A model generated the notes under the pieces. It was given only the letters and a program-made list of their open reading frames with translations, had not been told where the DNA came from and ran no database searches. This document shows, piece after piece, positions 18,763-27,675 of a DNA stretch of 64,000 bases. The stretch is from Breznakibacter sp047600785 (GTDB lineage: Bacteria; Bacteroidota; Bacteroidia; Bacteroidales; Marinilabiliaceae). The translations under genes and the position numbers were made by a program. The stretch lies in the NCBI GenBank assembly GCA_047600785.1, contig JASGKH010000002.1, positions 2,356,001-2,420,000 of the forward strand, given 5' to 3'. How positions within the stretch are numbered: the stretch's first letter is position 1; each line of letters begins with the position of its first letter.

Positions 18763-19001
18763 AACCATATAAGTCTGTCTCAAAAATAAACTTATCTTCT
18801 AGAAAATTTAGTATTTAAAAACAGACTCAAGGGTGTCCCGAATTTTTGAGACGCCCTCGTATAGTAGACAGCAAAATCGTGCAGATATTCTAAGGCCGGT
18901 CCCCATAGATTCCTTTTCAGCCATTTGCCAAAAATCTTTATATTATAGGCTTGGGGCACTACACCAGAATAAACGCCTAATCACTATTAATACAAAGATA
19001 A
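18666..19001. other. Junction between RHS module 1 and orphan module
   Basis: Holds the 5' part of the orphan tip, the MITE-like insertion (18771-18857), and at about 18893-18945 on the minus strand a worn stretch reading GKWLKRNLWG, homologous to GKWLKKNLWD just after the RHS core in the intact gene. About 55 bp next to the lipoprotein gene show nothing recognisable. Confidence 0.5.
18771..18857. mobile_element. MITE-like insertion with GTCTCAAAAAT ends
   Basis: The left end AGTCTGTCTCAAAAATA (18772-18788) and the right end AATTTTTGAGACGCCC (18841-18856) are inverted repeats sharing GTCTCAAAAAT. Together they enclose about 87 bp with no ORF. The flanking RHS-derived homology is interrupted exactly here. 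Similar TGTCTCAAAA ends occur on some IS elements of Bacteroidota. No clean target duplication was seen. Confidence 0.4.
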
Positions 19002-19664
19002 TTAGTAGTGTTCTTCACTTTTGATCACGTGATAACAGTGATGGATTTTCCCTTTCTGTATATTATTTGTAGTTGAATCTTCAATGGCCCAATAAACAAC
19101 CATTTTGTTTTCCCCCAGAGAATCGAACGAAAATGGATAACTGTAAATTCTATTCCCCAAAACCTCCATCTGTATCGGGAATTTTTTCAAATCTCTTTCG
19201 TTTAATTTTTCCTCAGTGAATACGCCTACCATAACAACAATTTTACAATGTGGAGGATATGCGAAAAACACATCTTTCTTAAACCATTTCCCTTGATAAA
19301 CAGTATCGCAGCACGTATTGCAAGAAAACAATATTCCTTCGCCTCCATATTTCTTACTCACGCCTTCTTCGTCATATAGTCTGTAATATTGTAAAGAATC
19401 AGCATAATATACTCGGTACGCACGAACATTGCCATTACGGTAATAAGTTGTTCTTTCTTGAACCTGCATTCCATGAAAGTCGGTTTTTCGAACTTCTATC
19501 GCCAATCCTCCCAAAAAATATCGATAAAGAGCGAGAGAATCCTCTCCCCTTTTATAAAGATATACTAGATCCTCCTTCGAATCTTCAAAATTTGCTATTT
19601 CCAATCTACATCCCGAAAACGTTAAAGCAAGCAAAGTGATTGTCAATACACTTATATATCTCAT
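19002..19664 (-). CDS. Lipoprotein, partner of the RHS protein (immunity candidate)
   Basis: 220 residues from ATG 19664, which follows the RHS stop codon by one base (TGA-C-ATG), so translation is almost certainly coupled. Signal peptide MRYISVLTITLLALTF with lipobox FSGC. Paralogue of the lipoprotein at 17489-18145. Where that one reads GILFEDSIS this one has GILFSCNTCCDTVY, a cysteine cluster; the RHS tip just upstream has its own cysteine cluster. Position and pairing suggest immunity to, or anchoring of, the RHS tip (inference). No characterised homologue was recognised. Confidence 0.6.
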   Translation of the reverse strand: MRYISVLTITLLALTFSGCRLEIANFEDSKEDLVYLYKRGEDSLALYRYFLGGLAIEVRKTDFHGMQVQERTTYYRNGNVRAYRVYYADSLQYYRLYDEEGVSKKYGGEGILFSCNTCCDTVYQGKWFKKDVFFAYPPHCKIVVMVGVFTEEKLNERDLKKFPIQMEVLGNRIYSYPFSFDSLGENKMVVYWAIEDSTTNNIQKGKIHHCYHVIKSEEHY

Positions 19665-19665
19665 G

Positions 19666-22600
19666 TCAATCTCCATATTTATAAATAGATGCATTACTTG
19701 ATTTAGATTCAATTGTATAATAACTTGTATCTTTGCCATTTATATATATGATTGCTGTTGCAGGGTAACAGCAACAACCTGCAGAACAGTGTACCATCTT
19801 AATAATGGTATCTCTATTATTGATTTGACTTAAATTAGTCGAAGGATCACCTAATCCTTTCAGTATAGACAGACCCCATTCGACCATTGTCAATTCGACA
19901 TTTAATTCCCACTTCATATCAACAGGATAAGGGTCAACATGCTTAGCTTTGGCTGCAGGTTCCCATGTTCCATTACCCGTCACAACCACTCCTCCCATTT
20001 GGTGGGAATATCTCATTGGGGCTCCTCCCGTGGCAAAATAATGTGAATCGATACGGGTATTGTCCCTGCTCACAGCATTCCAATTGTTCGTGATTTTTTC
20101 CCTATAATGGGATGTCCTCGCATCCCAAATTTTTTGGTCGATTGCCAGGCTAATTCCCGCATAATCCGGTTGGTGCATGTTTTCGGTGTTGAACACCTCC
20201 ACACCTCTGTACGTTAGCCTGGTCCCAACAAAGTTACCCCGTGATCCACCCTCGGGCGTGAGGCTGGGGTTGCTAGCCGTAAAGTTATAGTTGACGCCCC
20301 CGCCAAAATCAGGGATTCCCCATTTAGTGAACTTCTCGTTAAGTCCGCCGGTGTAAATGCCATCGCCGTCGGAGTCGGTGCCATTCAGGTACCCCCAGGG
20401 CCGGTCCCACAGGTTCTTCTTTAGCCATTTACCTGCATCTTTGAACCAGTTCTCCCCCGTCGGATCACTGTATATCAACGGGTTGTCCATGCAATACGCG
20501 TACCGGTTGTAGTTCCCCCACTCGCCCGGTGCCTGGATGTAAGGGTCGGGGCTGAGAAACCTTGCCACCAACGGGTCGTAAGCGCGGCCGTTCATGTTGA
20601 TCAGCCCAAACCAGTCCAAATGTTCGTGCAGGGTGTAACCGCGTGCGAACAGGTAACTGGTGCGGGTGTCGGGCTGTGTCCAGTCCACGGAGTTGCGGCG
20701 TGCTCCCCACGGGCCGTAGGACAGGCGCTCCACCACGGTGCCGGCTTCATTGGCCACGGCCAGCAAGTTGCCCTGGTAATCGGAATAACAGTAATACAAT
20801 GAGTCTTTGCCGCCGTTTTGCACAAAAATGGCGCTTAGGCCGTTGCCTGTGCGAATATAATGGATTTTCCGGGTTGTGCCATCGGGCTTTATCTCTTCTT
20901 CGTAATCGCCAAGGTAATAGCGGGTAAGGGTGGGTTGGTTATGGTACTTGAATATGCCCTTGCGGCGTTGGCGGTCTACACCGTAGGTTATATCCAGGGT
21001 GTGATTGTTCTCGGTGATCGATTCTATTTTATCGAAATCGGTATAACTAATCGTTTGCAGTTCATCGGAAACCAGGGCGGGATTGCCCAAAATCGAAGTC
21101 AGGGCGTGTGGTGGCTGCCCGTTTTCGCCGTACACCATCGAAAAACCGATGTCGCTTTTGGCGGTAAGGTTGCCGTTCGCCGCGTCGTACCCTACGACGT
21201 TTTCTTTGGCAAGGTTACTGTTTTGGTACACATCCCAGCTTTTCAGGCGGTTTTGGGCGTCGTAGGTAAAATGCTCGCTTTGGGTTATCCCATTGGGTGT
21301 CTTAATGTGGTCGGTACGCCATTCGAGGTTTCCTTTTGCATTGAACACATATGCCATGGACACGATGCCCCCGGCATGGAAGGTTAAGGGCAGCCCGCGC
21401 GTGTCGTAATCATAAGCAAGTTCACAGTTCCCCTGTTTGGTCTTTTTAAGTTGCCCGCGTGCGTTGGCCTCCATGGCTTCCCAAACGGTTTTGCCGTTTT
21501 TATCGGACACACCGGTCAGATAACCGTAACCGTCGTATGTGTGTTTGGTGTAATACCCGGTGGGGTACACGTTTTTCAATACACGACCAAAGGCATCGTA
21601 CTCGGCGCTTTTGGTGTAGGTTTTGTCGGTACCAACAGTTTCGGTGACCGAGGTAAGCCGGTTAAACGCATCGTAGCCGAACACTTGCCCGTGTTTGCCT
21701 TCTATCTTTACCGATTCCATGCGGTAACGCGCATCATAAGTGTACCGGGTGGTCTCAGTATTCTTGCCGGAGATGGTTACCTTGTCCAAAAGGCCGGTGG
21801 CCGGCAGGTATGCATAGTCGGTCCGCGTAATGGCGGGAGACGTTTCCGTTTGCCGCCTTTCCGTCCACAGCAGTTGGCCGGACCCGTTGTATTCCGACAA
21901 GATGGTTCCCGCATCTGGATCGACCATTTTGGTGCGGTTACCATGCAGGTCGTACCAGGTCTTGACCGGTGTGCCACCCTCCGGGGTGGCAGTCTGTACC
22001 AATCCCGACGGCCAATAGGTAAAAACCACGTTTTTGCCGTTGGTGGTGGTCGAAACGGTTTGTCCCGCCACGTTCAGGGTGGTTACGACGGTGTCGGTGG
22101 GACCAGTGACGGTAGTCGTCAGTCCATCGTAACGGTATGCGGTGGTACCTGAAGGGGCCACGACGGACGAAATGCGACCGTATTCGTCGTAGGCACTGGT
22201 TGACGCGTAAGTCGTTGCCGCTCCTCCCCCGAAAAACGGTTCGGAAATGCGCCAAAGCTGCCCTTTCGGGTTGTATTCGGTGGCCACGGATATTTGTTTG
22301 CTGTTCAACCCATAGGCATCCCTCCGCACTTCGCGGCCAAGCTTGTCGTACCATACCTTAACGGGCGATGAGCCTGAGGTTTCGCCATAGCTGTAATAAA
22401 CGGCCCCGGCAGGGGCGTCCCCTTTCCCTCCGGCCCATTGCAGGGCCGTGGCCGATTGCACCTTCGCGGGAAATACGGTGCGGGTGGGACGGCCGAAGCC
22501 GTCGTATTCGTAAGTGGTGGTGCCCGTCTCGTCGGTTTGGGATCTCAACAACCCCAGTGTTTCGTCGTGCTGGTAGCTGATGGTTTTGCCGAATTCCACA

Positions 22601-25600
22601 TTGGTGGCACTTTGCACGAACCTGCCCGAGGGAGTATAAGCAAACCGGGTGCTTAGCGTCCTTCCGTTGGCGGTTACCTTTTTCAGCTGCGGGTTGCCGA
22701 AGAAGTCGTATTCCGAGGCGGGGTATTCCGTCACCACTTGTTTACCGAGACCTGGATCGGCAGTTACTTTGGTAAGGTTGCCTTTGGCGTCGTATTCGTA
22801 ATCTATGGTCCGAATGAAATAATTATACTCGGTAAGAGGGGGCAAAGGACGTCCCGGAGTTCTTTGGAATGTGGCTATTATTGTTGTTTCGGAAAGGGGT
22901 TTGCTTGGGTACTGCGAATAGGTGATTTTTCTCGTGGTATTTTTTATGCCATGGTCTGTTTCTATTGTTTGGGGATTGCCCTGATCGTCATAATTATCGT
23001 AGCTGATGGATATTTCGGTCCCTGCGAGAAAGTCTGTAGAGTATTGTTTGGTTAAGTCCAGTCGATACCTACCGAAAAGTTGGTCCGTTGGGTTTGCACT
23101 ATTAAGTGTAGGGGTGGAAATTGAATACTCCATTCCCGAATCATAAACCAGGCTGTCGTTGATTCGTATCTCCTCTTTGTTTGGGTAGGCGACACGATAT
23201 GAATCATCAAATTCATACACGGCATTTACACTCTTGTATGGGGTAGAAGCAGACAAGTTTTCGTACACGTTCGTCTTTATCTGACTCAAGCCGATAAAGC
23301 CTTTTCCCAAGGGGTCTAACTTAGCTCCTGCATAACTGATCTTTGATATCTTTCCGTCGGGATAGGCCACCTGTGATGCCACGTAAATAGGAGCCGCCCA
23401 ATCTTTTAGTGTGGACAAGCTTTCATTTGTTTTGACGTAATGGGTATAGTTCCCATATCCGTTGCCGTGTACCAACGGCCCGTAATCGATTCCCGTGGTA
23501 CAATCGCCGAGGATATTAATAGCCTTTATATAATTGTTGCGGTCATAATACCTGTCCAAATGAGTATTAAAAAGATATGTTTTGGTTACACCTCCAAAAT
23601 ATGAGGCATAAATCCTTGGCTGCCCGTTCCCGATAAAGTCGGCCACGAACATGTCGGTCCCGTCCTCGCCGATATTGATGTAATTACCTTGGTATTTTAC
23701 GTCGTACAGTATCTCGGAATGCGAACTGCCGAAACGTCGTTGGTTTGTACTTGTTTCTATTTGCAGGAAGGTTTCCAGCCGCCACCTGTAATAAAAAACA
23801 TAATCCCAAAGGTTACCGTTTTGTGTTCGTGTGTATTGGGTCACATCGACATTCTTTACGGATCCATCAGCATTGAAGAATTCATTTTTAAAGTCGGTTT
23901 CTTTCGATTTTTGTACCTTATAAAGTTTCACGGGCTGTATCAATACACTCAAATCTTTCAAGCCATCTCCGTTGAGATCCAAAACACTTCCCCTTAATTT
24001 AAAATACTTTGATGTAATGCTTGTATAATTTTGACCTGTATATGTCTGGGTAACTTCATTGGCATTATAAACAGAATACCACGTTTCTGCAGGTTGTGCA
24101 TTGAAATTGGAGAAATAGATCAGGTTCTCGTTCCTGATGCCTATCAGGTCGGACGTACCGTCATTGTTCATGTCCGCAACCACCCAGTTGTATTTCGAGT
24201 CGTCGTCGTACAACGTATTTTCATATCTCTTACTAATTTCATTGCCAACGATCTGGAATATTGCGGTGTATTTGTCGTGCGCAATGACAAAATCGGATTT
24301 GCCGTCGCCGTTGAAATCGCCCGCCAGCAGTTGATGAAATTTAGAAAAATCGATATCTGCCAAAGCAGGGAACGAGAGTTCCGTAAACACAAAATCGTCC
24401 ATTAAATACGCCTTCTTCTTTTTGTCGGACGTCTGGATTAACATAAGAAGCTCCTCGTCAGAATCTCCATCAAAATCTCCGCTGATAAAATCATAATATT
24501 GCTTTGAATTGTCCACATTAAACGTTTGCTCTTTTAAAAGATTGATTTGGTAATCATAAATACTGACGGTGAGTTTGCCATCCTTTTTTCGGTGTATGAC
24601 AGCTTCGGCATGACCATCGTTGTTAAAATCGGCTGACAGAACCATCTTCATTTCGTAGGCAATGTAATTGCCTATGCTTTTCTTGTAACGGGCATCACCG
24701 GTTGTTCGCCCTTTTTGAGTAAACACCTCAATATAAGTGTCATTATTGTTCTTAAAATTTGTGAGCCCCATCGCATCATCCCGTCCTTCGTTTGTGAAAT
24801 TTCCGACCAAATAGTGGGTTCCCATGATGGCATACAGGTTTGGTTCTTCCGTTTCGACAGAACCCCATTCAAACTTTATCGGGAAAACCCGATCGCCATT
24901 GCCGTTTTGTTTGTCGATGCTCGTCATACGGCAGACTTCTCCTTTTTGGTAGTTTAAGACATAAGTATACAGCAGCTGGGTTCCCTTCGAGATGGTGATT
25001 GTCTTGAGAAGCTTTGAAAAATCTACCCTATCGTTGTATTTTCCGATATAGCATACCGCCCTGTCTATTTCGTCATAACTAAATTCGATTTTGTAATCAG
25101 CACTGTGGGACGGCACATTGTCGTTCAATGTGTATTCAATCGTTTGAATCCACTTTCCTGTAGAAGGAGTGCCTCCGTATGTATATCTAACGTAATTCCC
25201 ATTCCGATCTGATACTTTGGATACATACCATTGATAAACCCCCTTTTGCGAAGAAAGAACCAACTTTGAATCACTGCCATTTCCATATTCTATGACGGTT
25301 CCGTCTCTATTTTCCTTTTCAAACCATGCGGGGCCATTTCCCCAAGAACCTTGGGTATACAACCTGTCAAAATTTTCATGGCATGTGGCGAAGACCGTTC
25401 CGGAACCACTTTGACCATCTTCGTATTGAAAAATCGGTTCTCCATCCAGTTCGAAAAAATCGGTCTCATCAAACGCGATTGTTTGTTTTGCAAGATTGTA
25501 ATACGAACCGGTCCTGGACACAACAGAAATTCCCGCCATGTGAAATTTTTGCCCCGCAATCCCGTTGCCGGCCTGGCTGTTGTACACCAGCGATATGTTG

Positions 25601-26004
25601 GGCTGCATCCCGTTGATCCCCGCAGGGACCTCGATAGGGATGGTGTAGGTGGCGGCCCCGGTGGGGCTTACCGCAAACTGCCCGGGGATGGTGCCTACCA
25701 CATAGCCTTGCTGCCCTGTTGGCACTGTCCCTGAAAACGTCCCGTCGGACAACATGAACGTGTTTTCCGTGGGCGGGAACAACAAACATTGGTCGATCTT
25801 TGCGGTAAAACTGTTTCCGCTGCCGGCGGTGTAGGTAAAGCCGGGCTTCAGCTGCACATAGTCGCGGGCCACGTAGGTTTTGGTGCCGGCTTCCGGGGCG
25901 CTCAGCACATGGTTGGGTTTGGGGTCCTGGGCATTGGCGAGCGTGCATGACAGGTATATGGCGGATGATAAAATGCGGATGGTAGTCGTATGAATATGGT
26001 TCAT
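19666..26004 (-). CDS. SpvB/VCBS/RHS-repeat protein, polymorphic toxin candidate
   Basis: 2112 residues with an N-terminal signal peptide ending LANA. Residues about 85-180 fit the SpvB/TcaB-like start (VSPTGAATYTIPIEVPAGI, NISLVYNSQAGNG). About 440-700 hold several VCBS/FG-GAP repeats (DFNNDGHAEAV, DFDGDSDEELL, DFNGDGKSDFVI, DLNGDGLKDLSV). From about 1080 YD/RHS repeats follow, then the RHS core (RYYLGDYEEEI, YSDYQGNLLAVANEAG, RFLSPDPYIQAPG) closing at DPTGE near 1850. The last 261 residues are the variable tip, with cysteine-rich HCSAGCCCYP. RHS shells enclose and release such tips. No known toxin fold was recognised. Likely exported across the inner membrane; its final location is unknown. 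Confidence 0.85.
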   Translation of the reverse strand: MNHIHTTTIRILSSAIYLSCTLANAQDPKPNHVLSAPEAGTKTYVARDYVQLKPGFTYTAGSGNSFTAKIDQCLLFPPTENTFMLSDGTFSGTVPTGQQGYVVGTIPGQFAVSPTGAATYTIPIEVPAGINGMQPNISLVYNSQAGNGIAGQKFHMAGISVVSRTGSYYNLAKQTIAFDETDFFELDGEPIFQYEDGQSGSGTVFATCHENFDRLYTQGSWGNGPAWFEKENRDGTVIEYGNGSDSKLVLSSQKGVYQWYVSKVSDRNGNYVRYTYGGTPSTGKWIQTIEYTLNDNVPSHSADYKIEFSYDEIDRAVCYIGKYNDRVDFSKLLKTITISKGTQLLYTYVLNYQKGEVCRMTSIDKQNGNGDRVFPIKFEWGSVETEEPNLYAIMGTHYLVGNFTNEGRDDAMGLTNFKNNNDTYIEVFTQKGRTTGDARYKKSIGNYIAYEMKMVLSADFNNDGHAEAVIHRKKDGKLTVSIYDYQINLLKEQTFNVDNSKQYYDFISGDFDGDSDEELLMLIQTSDKKKKAYLMDDFVFTELSFPALADIDFSKFHQLLAGDFNGDGKSDFVIAHDKYTAIFQIVGNEISKRYENTLYDDDSKYNWVVADMNNDGTSDLIGIRNENLIYFSNFNAQPAETWYSVYNANEVTQTYTGQNYTSITSKYFKLRGSVLDLNGDGLKDLSVLIQPVKLYKVQKSKETDFKNEFFNADGSVKNVDVTQYTRTQNGNLWDYVFYYRWRLETFLQIETSTNQRRFGSSHSEILYDVKYQGNYINIGEDGTDMFVADFIGNGQPRIYASYFGGVTKTYLFNTHLDRYYDRNNYIKAINILGDCTTGIDYGPLVHGNGYGNYTHYVKTNESLSTLKDWAAPIYVASQVAYPDGKISKISYAGAKLDPLGKGFIGLSQIKTNVYENLSASTPYKSVNAVYEFDDSYRVAYPNKEEIRINDSLVYDSGMEYSISTPTLNSANPTDQLFGRYRLDLTKQYSTDFLAGTEISISYDNYDDQGNPQTIETDHGIKNTTRKITYSQYPSKPLSETTIIATFQRTPGRPLPPLTEYNYFIRTIDYEYDAKGNLTKVTADPGLGKQVVTEYPASEYDFFGNPQLKKVTANGRTLSTRFAYTPSGRFVQSATNVEFGKTISYQHDETLGLLRSQTDETGTTTYEYDGFGRPTRTVFPAKVQSATALQWAGGKGDAPAGAVYYSYGETSGSSPVKVWYDKLGREVRRDAYGLNSKQISVATEYNPKGQLWRISEPFFGGGAATTYASTSAYDEYGRISSVVAPSGTTAYRYDGLTTTVTGPTDTVVTTLNVAGQTVSTTTNGKNVVFTYWPSGLVQTATPEGGTPVKTWYDLHGNRTKMVDPDAGTILSEYNGSGQLLWTERRQTETSPAITRTDYAYLPATGLLDKVTISGKNTETTRYTYDARYRMESVKIEGKHGQVFGYDAFNRLTSVTETVGTDKTYTKSAEYDAFGRVLKNVYPTGYYTKHTYDGYGYLTGVSDKNGKTVWEAMEANARGQLKKTKQGNCELAYDYDTRGLPLTFHAGGIVSMAYVFNAKGNLEWRTDHIKTPNGITQSEHFTYDAQNRLKSWDVYQNSNLAKENVVGYDAANGNLTAKSDIGFSMVYGENGQPPHALTSILGNPALVSDELQTISYTDFDKIESITENNHTLDITYGVDRQRRKGIFKYHNQPTLTRYYLGDYEEEIKPDGTTRKIHYIRTGNGLSAIFVQNGGKDSLYYCYSDYQGNLLAVANEAGTVVERLSYGPWGARRNSVDWTQPDTRTSYLFARGYTLHEHLDWFGLINMNGRAYDPLVARFLSPDPYIQAPGEWGNYNRYAYCMDNPLIYSDPTGENWFKDAGKWLKKNLWDRPWGYLNGTDSDGDGIYTGGLNEKFTKWGIPDFGGGVNYNFTASNPSLTPEGGSRGNFVGTRLTYRGVEVFNTENMHQPDYAGISLAIDQKIWDARTSHYREKITNNWNAVSRDNTRIDSHYFATGGAPMRYSHQMGGVVVTGNGTWEPAAKAKHVDPYPVDMKWELNVELTMVEWGLSILKGLGDPSTNLSQINNRDTIIKMVHCSAGCCCYPATAIIYINGKDTSYYTIESKSSNASIYKYGD

Positions 26005-26053
26005 GGTATTGGGGTGGTATGCCTTGGGCGTGCAAGGCGGGGTTAGGCAATGG

Positions 26054-26503
26054 TTATTGTTGTTTGATTATTTTGTACGACTTTTTGTGGTTGCTTGCTT
26101 GAAGGACTAATATGTAGTACCCGCTGGGCCGGCCGGTAAGGTCAACGGGCCATTGGCCGTTGCCCGTCTGCTTGTGGCTGCCGAGCAGGTTGCCGCTTTG
26201 CGAGTACAAACGGGCCGTGTAAAGCCGGTCGTCGGGACCGCCGGTGATTTCCACGCGCAGCATGCCTTTGGTGGGGTTGGGGTGAATGTGTACGGCGGCT
26301 TCGCCGAGGTTTTCTTCCAACGGCTTTATGCCGGCCGAATCGAGTTGTGCGGTTTTGGGGGCGGACAGGGTGATGGTGGCCATCCTGCGCCCGGTACGGT
26401 TCCCGGCGCCGTCGTAGTCGTATGCCACGCCGTACACGCTGCTTTGGGCGGAAAGGCCGGCCGTTGTTGAGGCCAGTAGGGCCAACAGGAATATTTTTTT
26501 CAT
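26054..26503 (-). CDS. Small secreted protein with T9SS type A sorting domain
   Basis: 149 residues. Signal peptide MKKIFLLALLASTTAGLSAQ, then a short YGVAYDYDGAGNRTGRR stretch that looks like one RHS/YD repeat, then about 75 residues of Por secretion C-terminal domain (IHPNPTKGMLRVEI ... PSGYYILVLQASNHKKSYKIIKQ). T9SS carries such proteins across the outer membrane and attaches them to the surface. It lies 49 bp upstream of the big RHS gene on the same strand, so the two are probably cotranscribed. Confidence 0.8.
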   Translation of the reverse strand: MKKIFLLALLASTTAGLSAQSSVYGVAYDYDGAGNRTGRRMATITLSAPKTAQLDSAGIKPLEENLGEAAVHIHPNPTKGMLRVEITGGPDDRLYTARLYSQSGNLLGSHKQTGNGQWPVDLTGRPSGYYILVLQASNHKKSYKIIKQQ

Positions 26504-26508
26504 GTGGG

Positions 26509-27675
26509 TTATGGGTTTGGGTTGTTTACTTTTTCGGCCAACGTGTCAAGCTTTTTTTGCTGTTCGATCACGTACAGGGTCAGTTCCTCAATCTTCTGCA
26601 ACAGCAGTTTGTTCATCTCTGCAAGGTTTACGCCGTCGGCCTCCATCTGTGTGGCGCTGGGGATGTCGGGAAGGTGCTTGTGTTGGCTGATAAAACTCTC
26701 CACTTCCTTTAGGTCGCGCAGGACATAGCTGTCGTCGAACACGAAGTCGGCGGTCTGGGCTTCTACTTTTATCTCGGTGGCGCGGATGGTGCCAGATACA
26801 TCGAGCTTGGCGCTGCCTCCAGGGGATTTGCCGATGCCGACATTTCCGTTCCTGAGAATTGTCATTTTTGAAATGCCCCAATCCACTTTTCGACCGACAC
26901 CCGTTGATTTTTCTGAAATGTAGAAATCCATTTGCCCTCCATTGCCAATAAAGCGGATGGCCCCGGCCCCTCCGTCGTATGCTCCGGCATCATGGGTGTA
27001 AATCATGGAGTTTTCAATCCAGTCAATGGATTTGTTTCTGGTGGCTCCAAAAACGATTTCATGGCTCCGTCCCATAATATCGGTAAACAATCCTGTTGCT
27101 TGTTCTGAACCATCCACAACAAGCTTATTGGTATTGACAGTTCCCGCATTAAGATTATTCATGTTCGACCACTCCTTGCAATTTATGATCGTGCCTTCCG
27201 GCAAAGCACCCACCAACGGTTGTCCGTCCAATAGCGTAATAAGGCCTCCGGCTCCCACGATTCTCCGGTAGTGCATGTTGGTATAATCGGCATTGATACG
27301 CACGTAAATGTCAATTGTGGCCCCATTGCCAACCCCTTTGATGTTTTCCGCCCCAATGTTTGAGTCCATCAGGATCAACGATACATTGGTGGCCGGTCCT
27401 GCCGTGGCGTCCTGACGTTTGAACCGGGCAATCAGCTTGCCGAAAAAGAACTGGTTATTGGCCGACCCGTTGCCCAATATTTCGAACACGGTCCCGAAAT
27501 CTCCCCACCCCCCGTCGTTGGTGCAAGTGGCCATCCGGGTCCAGTATCCGGCCATCTCAGAGCCGGTTCTTGCAGAACGTCCGATCTGGGAACTCAGGTT
27601 GTCCTCGACTGCCTGCGCGTTCAGGCAAACGATGCCGAACCATACCAATACTGCTGTGTAGATAACTTTATTCAT
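26509..27675 (-). CDS. Tail-fibre-like secreted protein with coiled-coil C-terminus
   Basis: 388 residues, signal peptide ending LNAQ. The N-terminal two-thirds are beta-rich and unrecognised. The C-terminus has LDVSGTIRATEIKVEAQ, then HKHLPDIPSA, NLAEMNKLLLQKIEELTLY and a short coiled coil. This module is widespread in Bacteroidota and resembles the trimerisation/chaperone tail of phage fibres; its role is not established. It overlaps the preceding gene by 4 bp and ends 6 bp before the T9SS mini-protein, so it belongs to the RHS operon. Confidence 0.7.
   Translation of the reverse strand: MNKVIYTAVLVWFGIVCLNAQAVEDNLSSQIGRSARTGSEMAGYWTRMATCTNDGGWGDFGTVFEILGNGSANNQFFFGKLIARFKRQDATAGPATNVSLILMDSNIGAENIKGVGNGATIDIYVRINADYTNMHYRRIVGAGGLITLLDGQPLVGALPEGTIINCKEWSNMNNLNAGTVNTNKLVVDGSEQATGLFTDIMGRSHEIVFGATRNKSIDWIENSMIYTHDAGAYDGGAGAIRFIGNGGQMDFYISEKSTGVGRKVDWGISKMTILRNGNVGIGKSPGGSAKLDVSGTIRATEIKVEAQTADFVFDDSYVLRDLKEVESFISQHKHLPDIPSATQMEADGVNLAEMNKLLLQKIEELTLYVIEQQKKLDTLAEKVNNPNP

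Noticed and set aside
22368..22580. Numerous plus-strand frames inside the RHS gene (20.4-25.7 kb)
   Set aside because: They follow the codon pattern of the long minus-strand RHS frame and show no domains.
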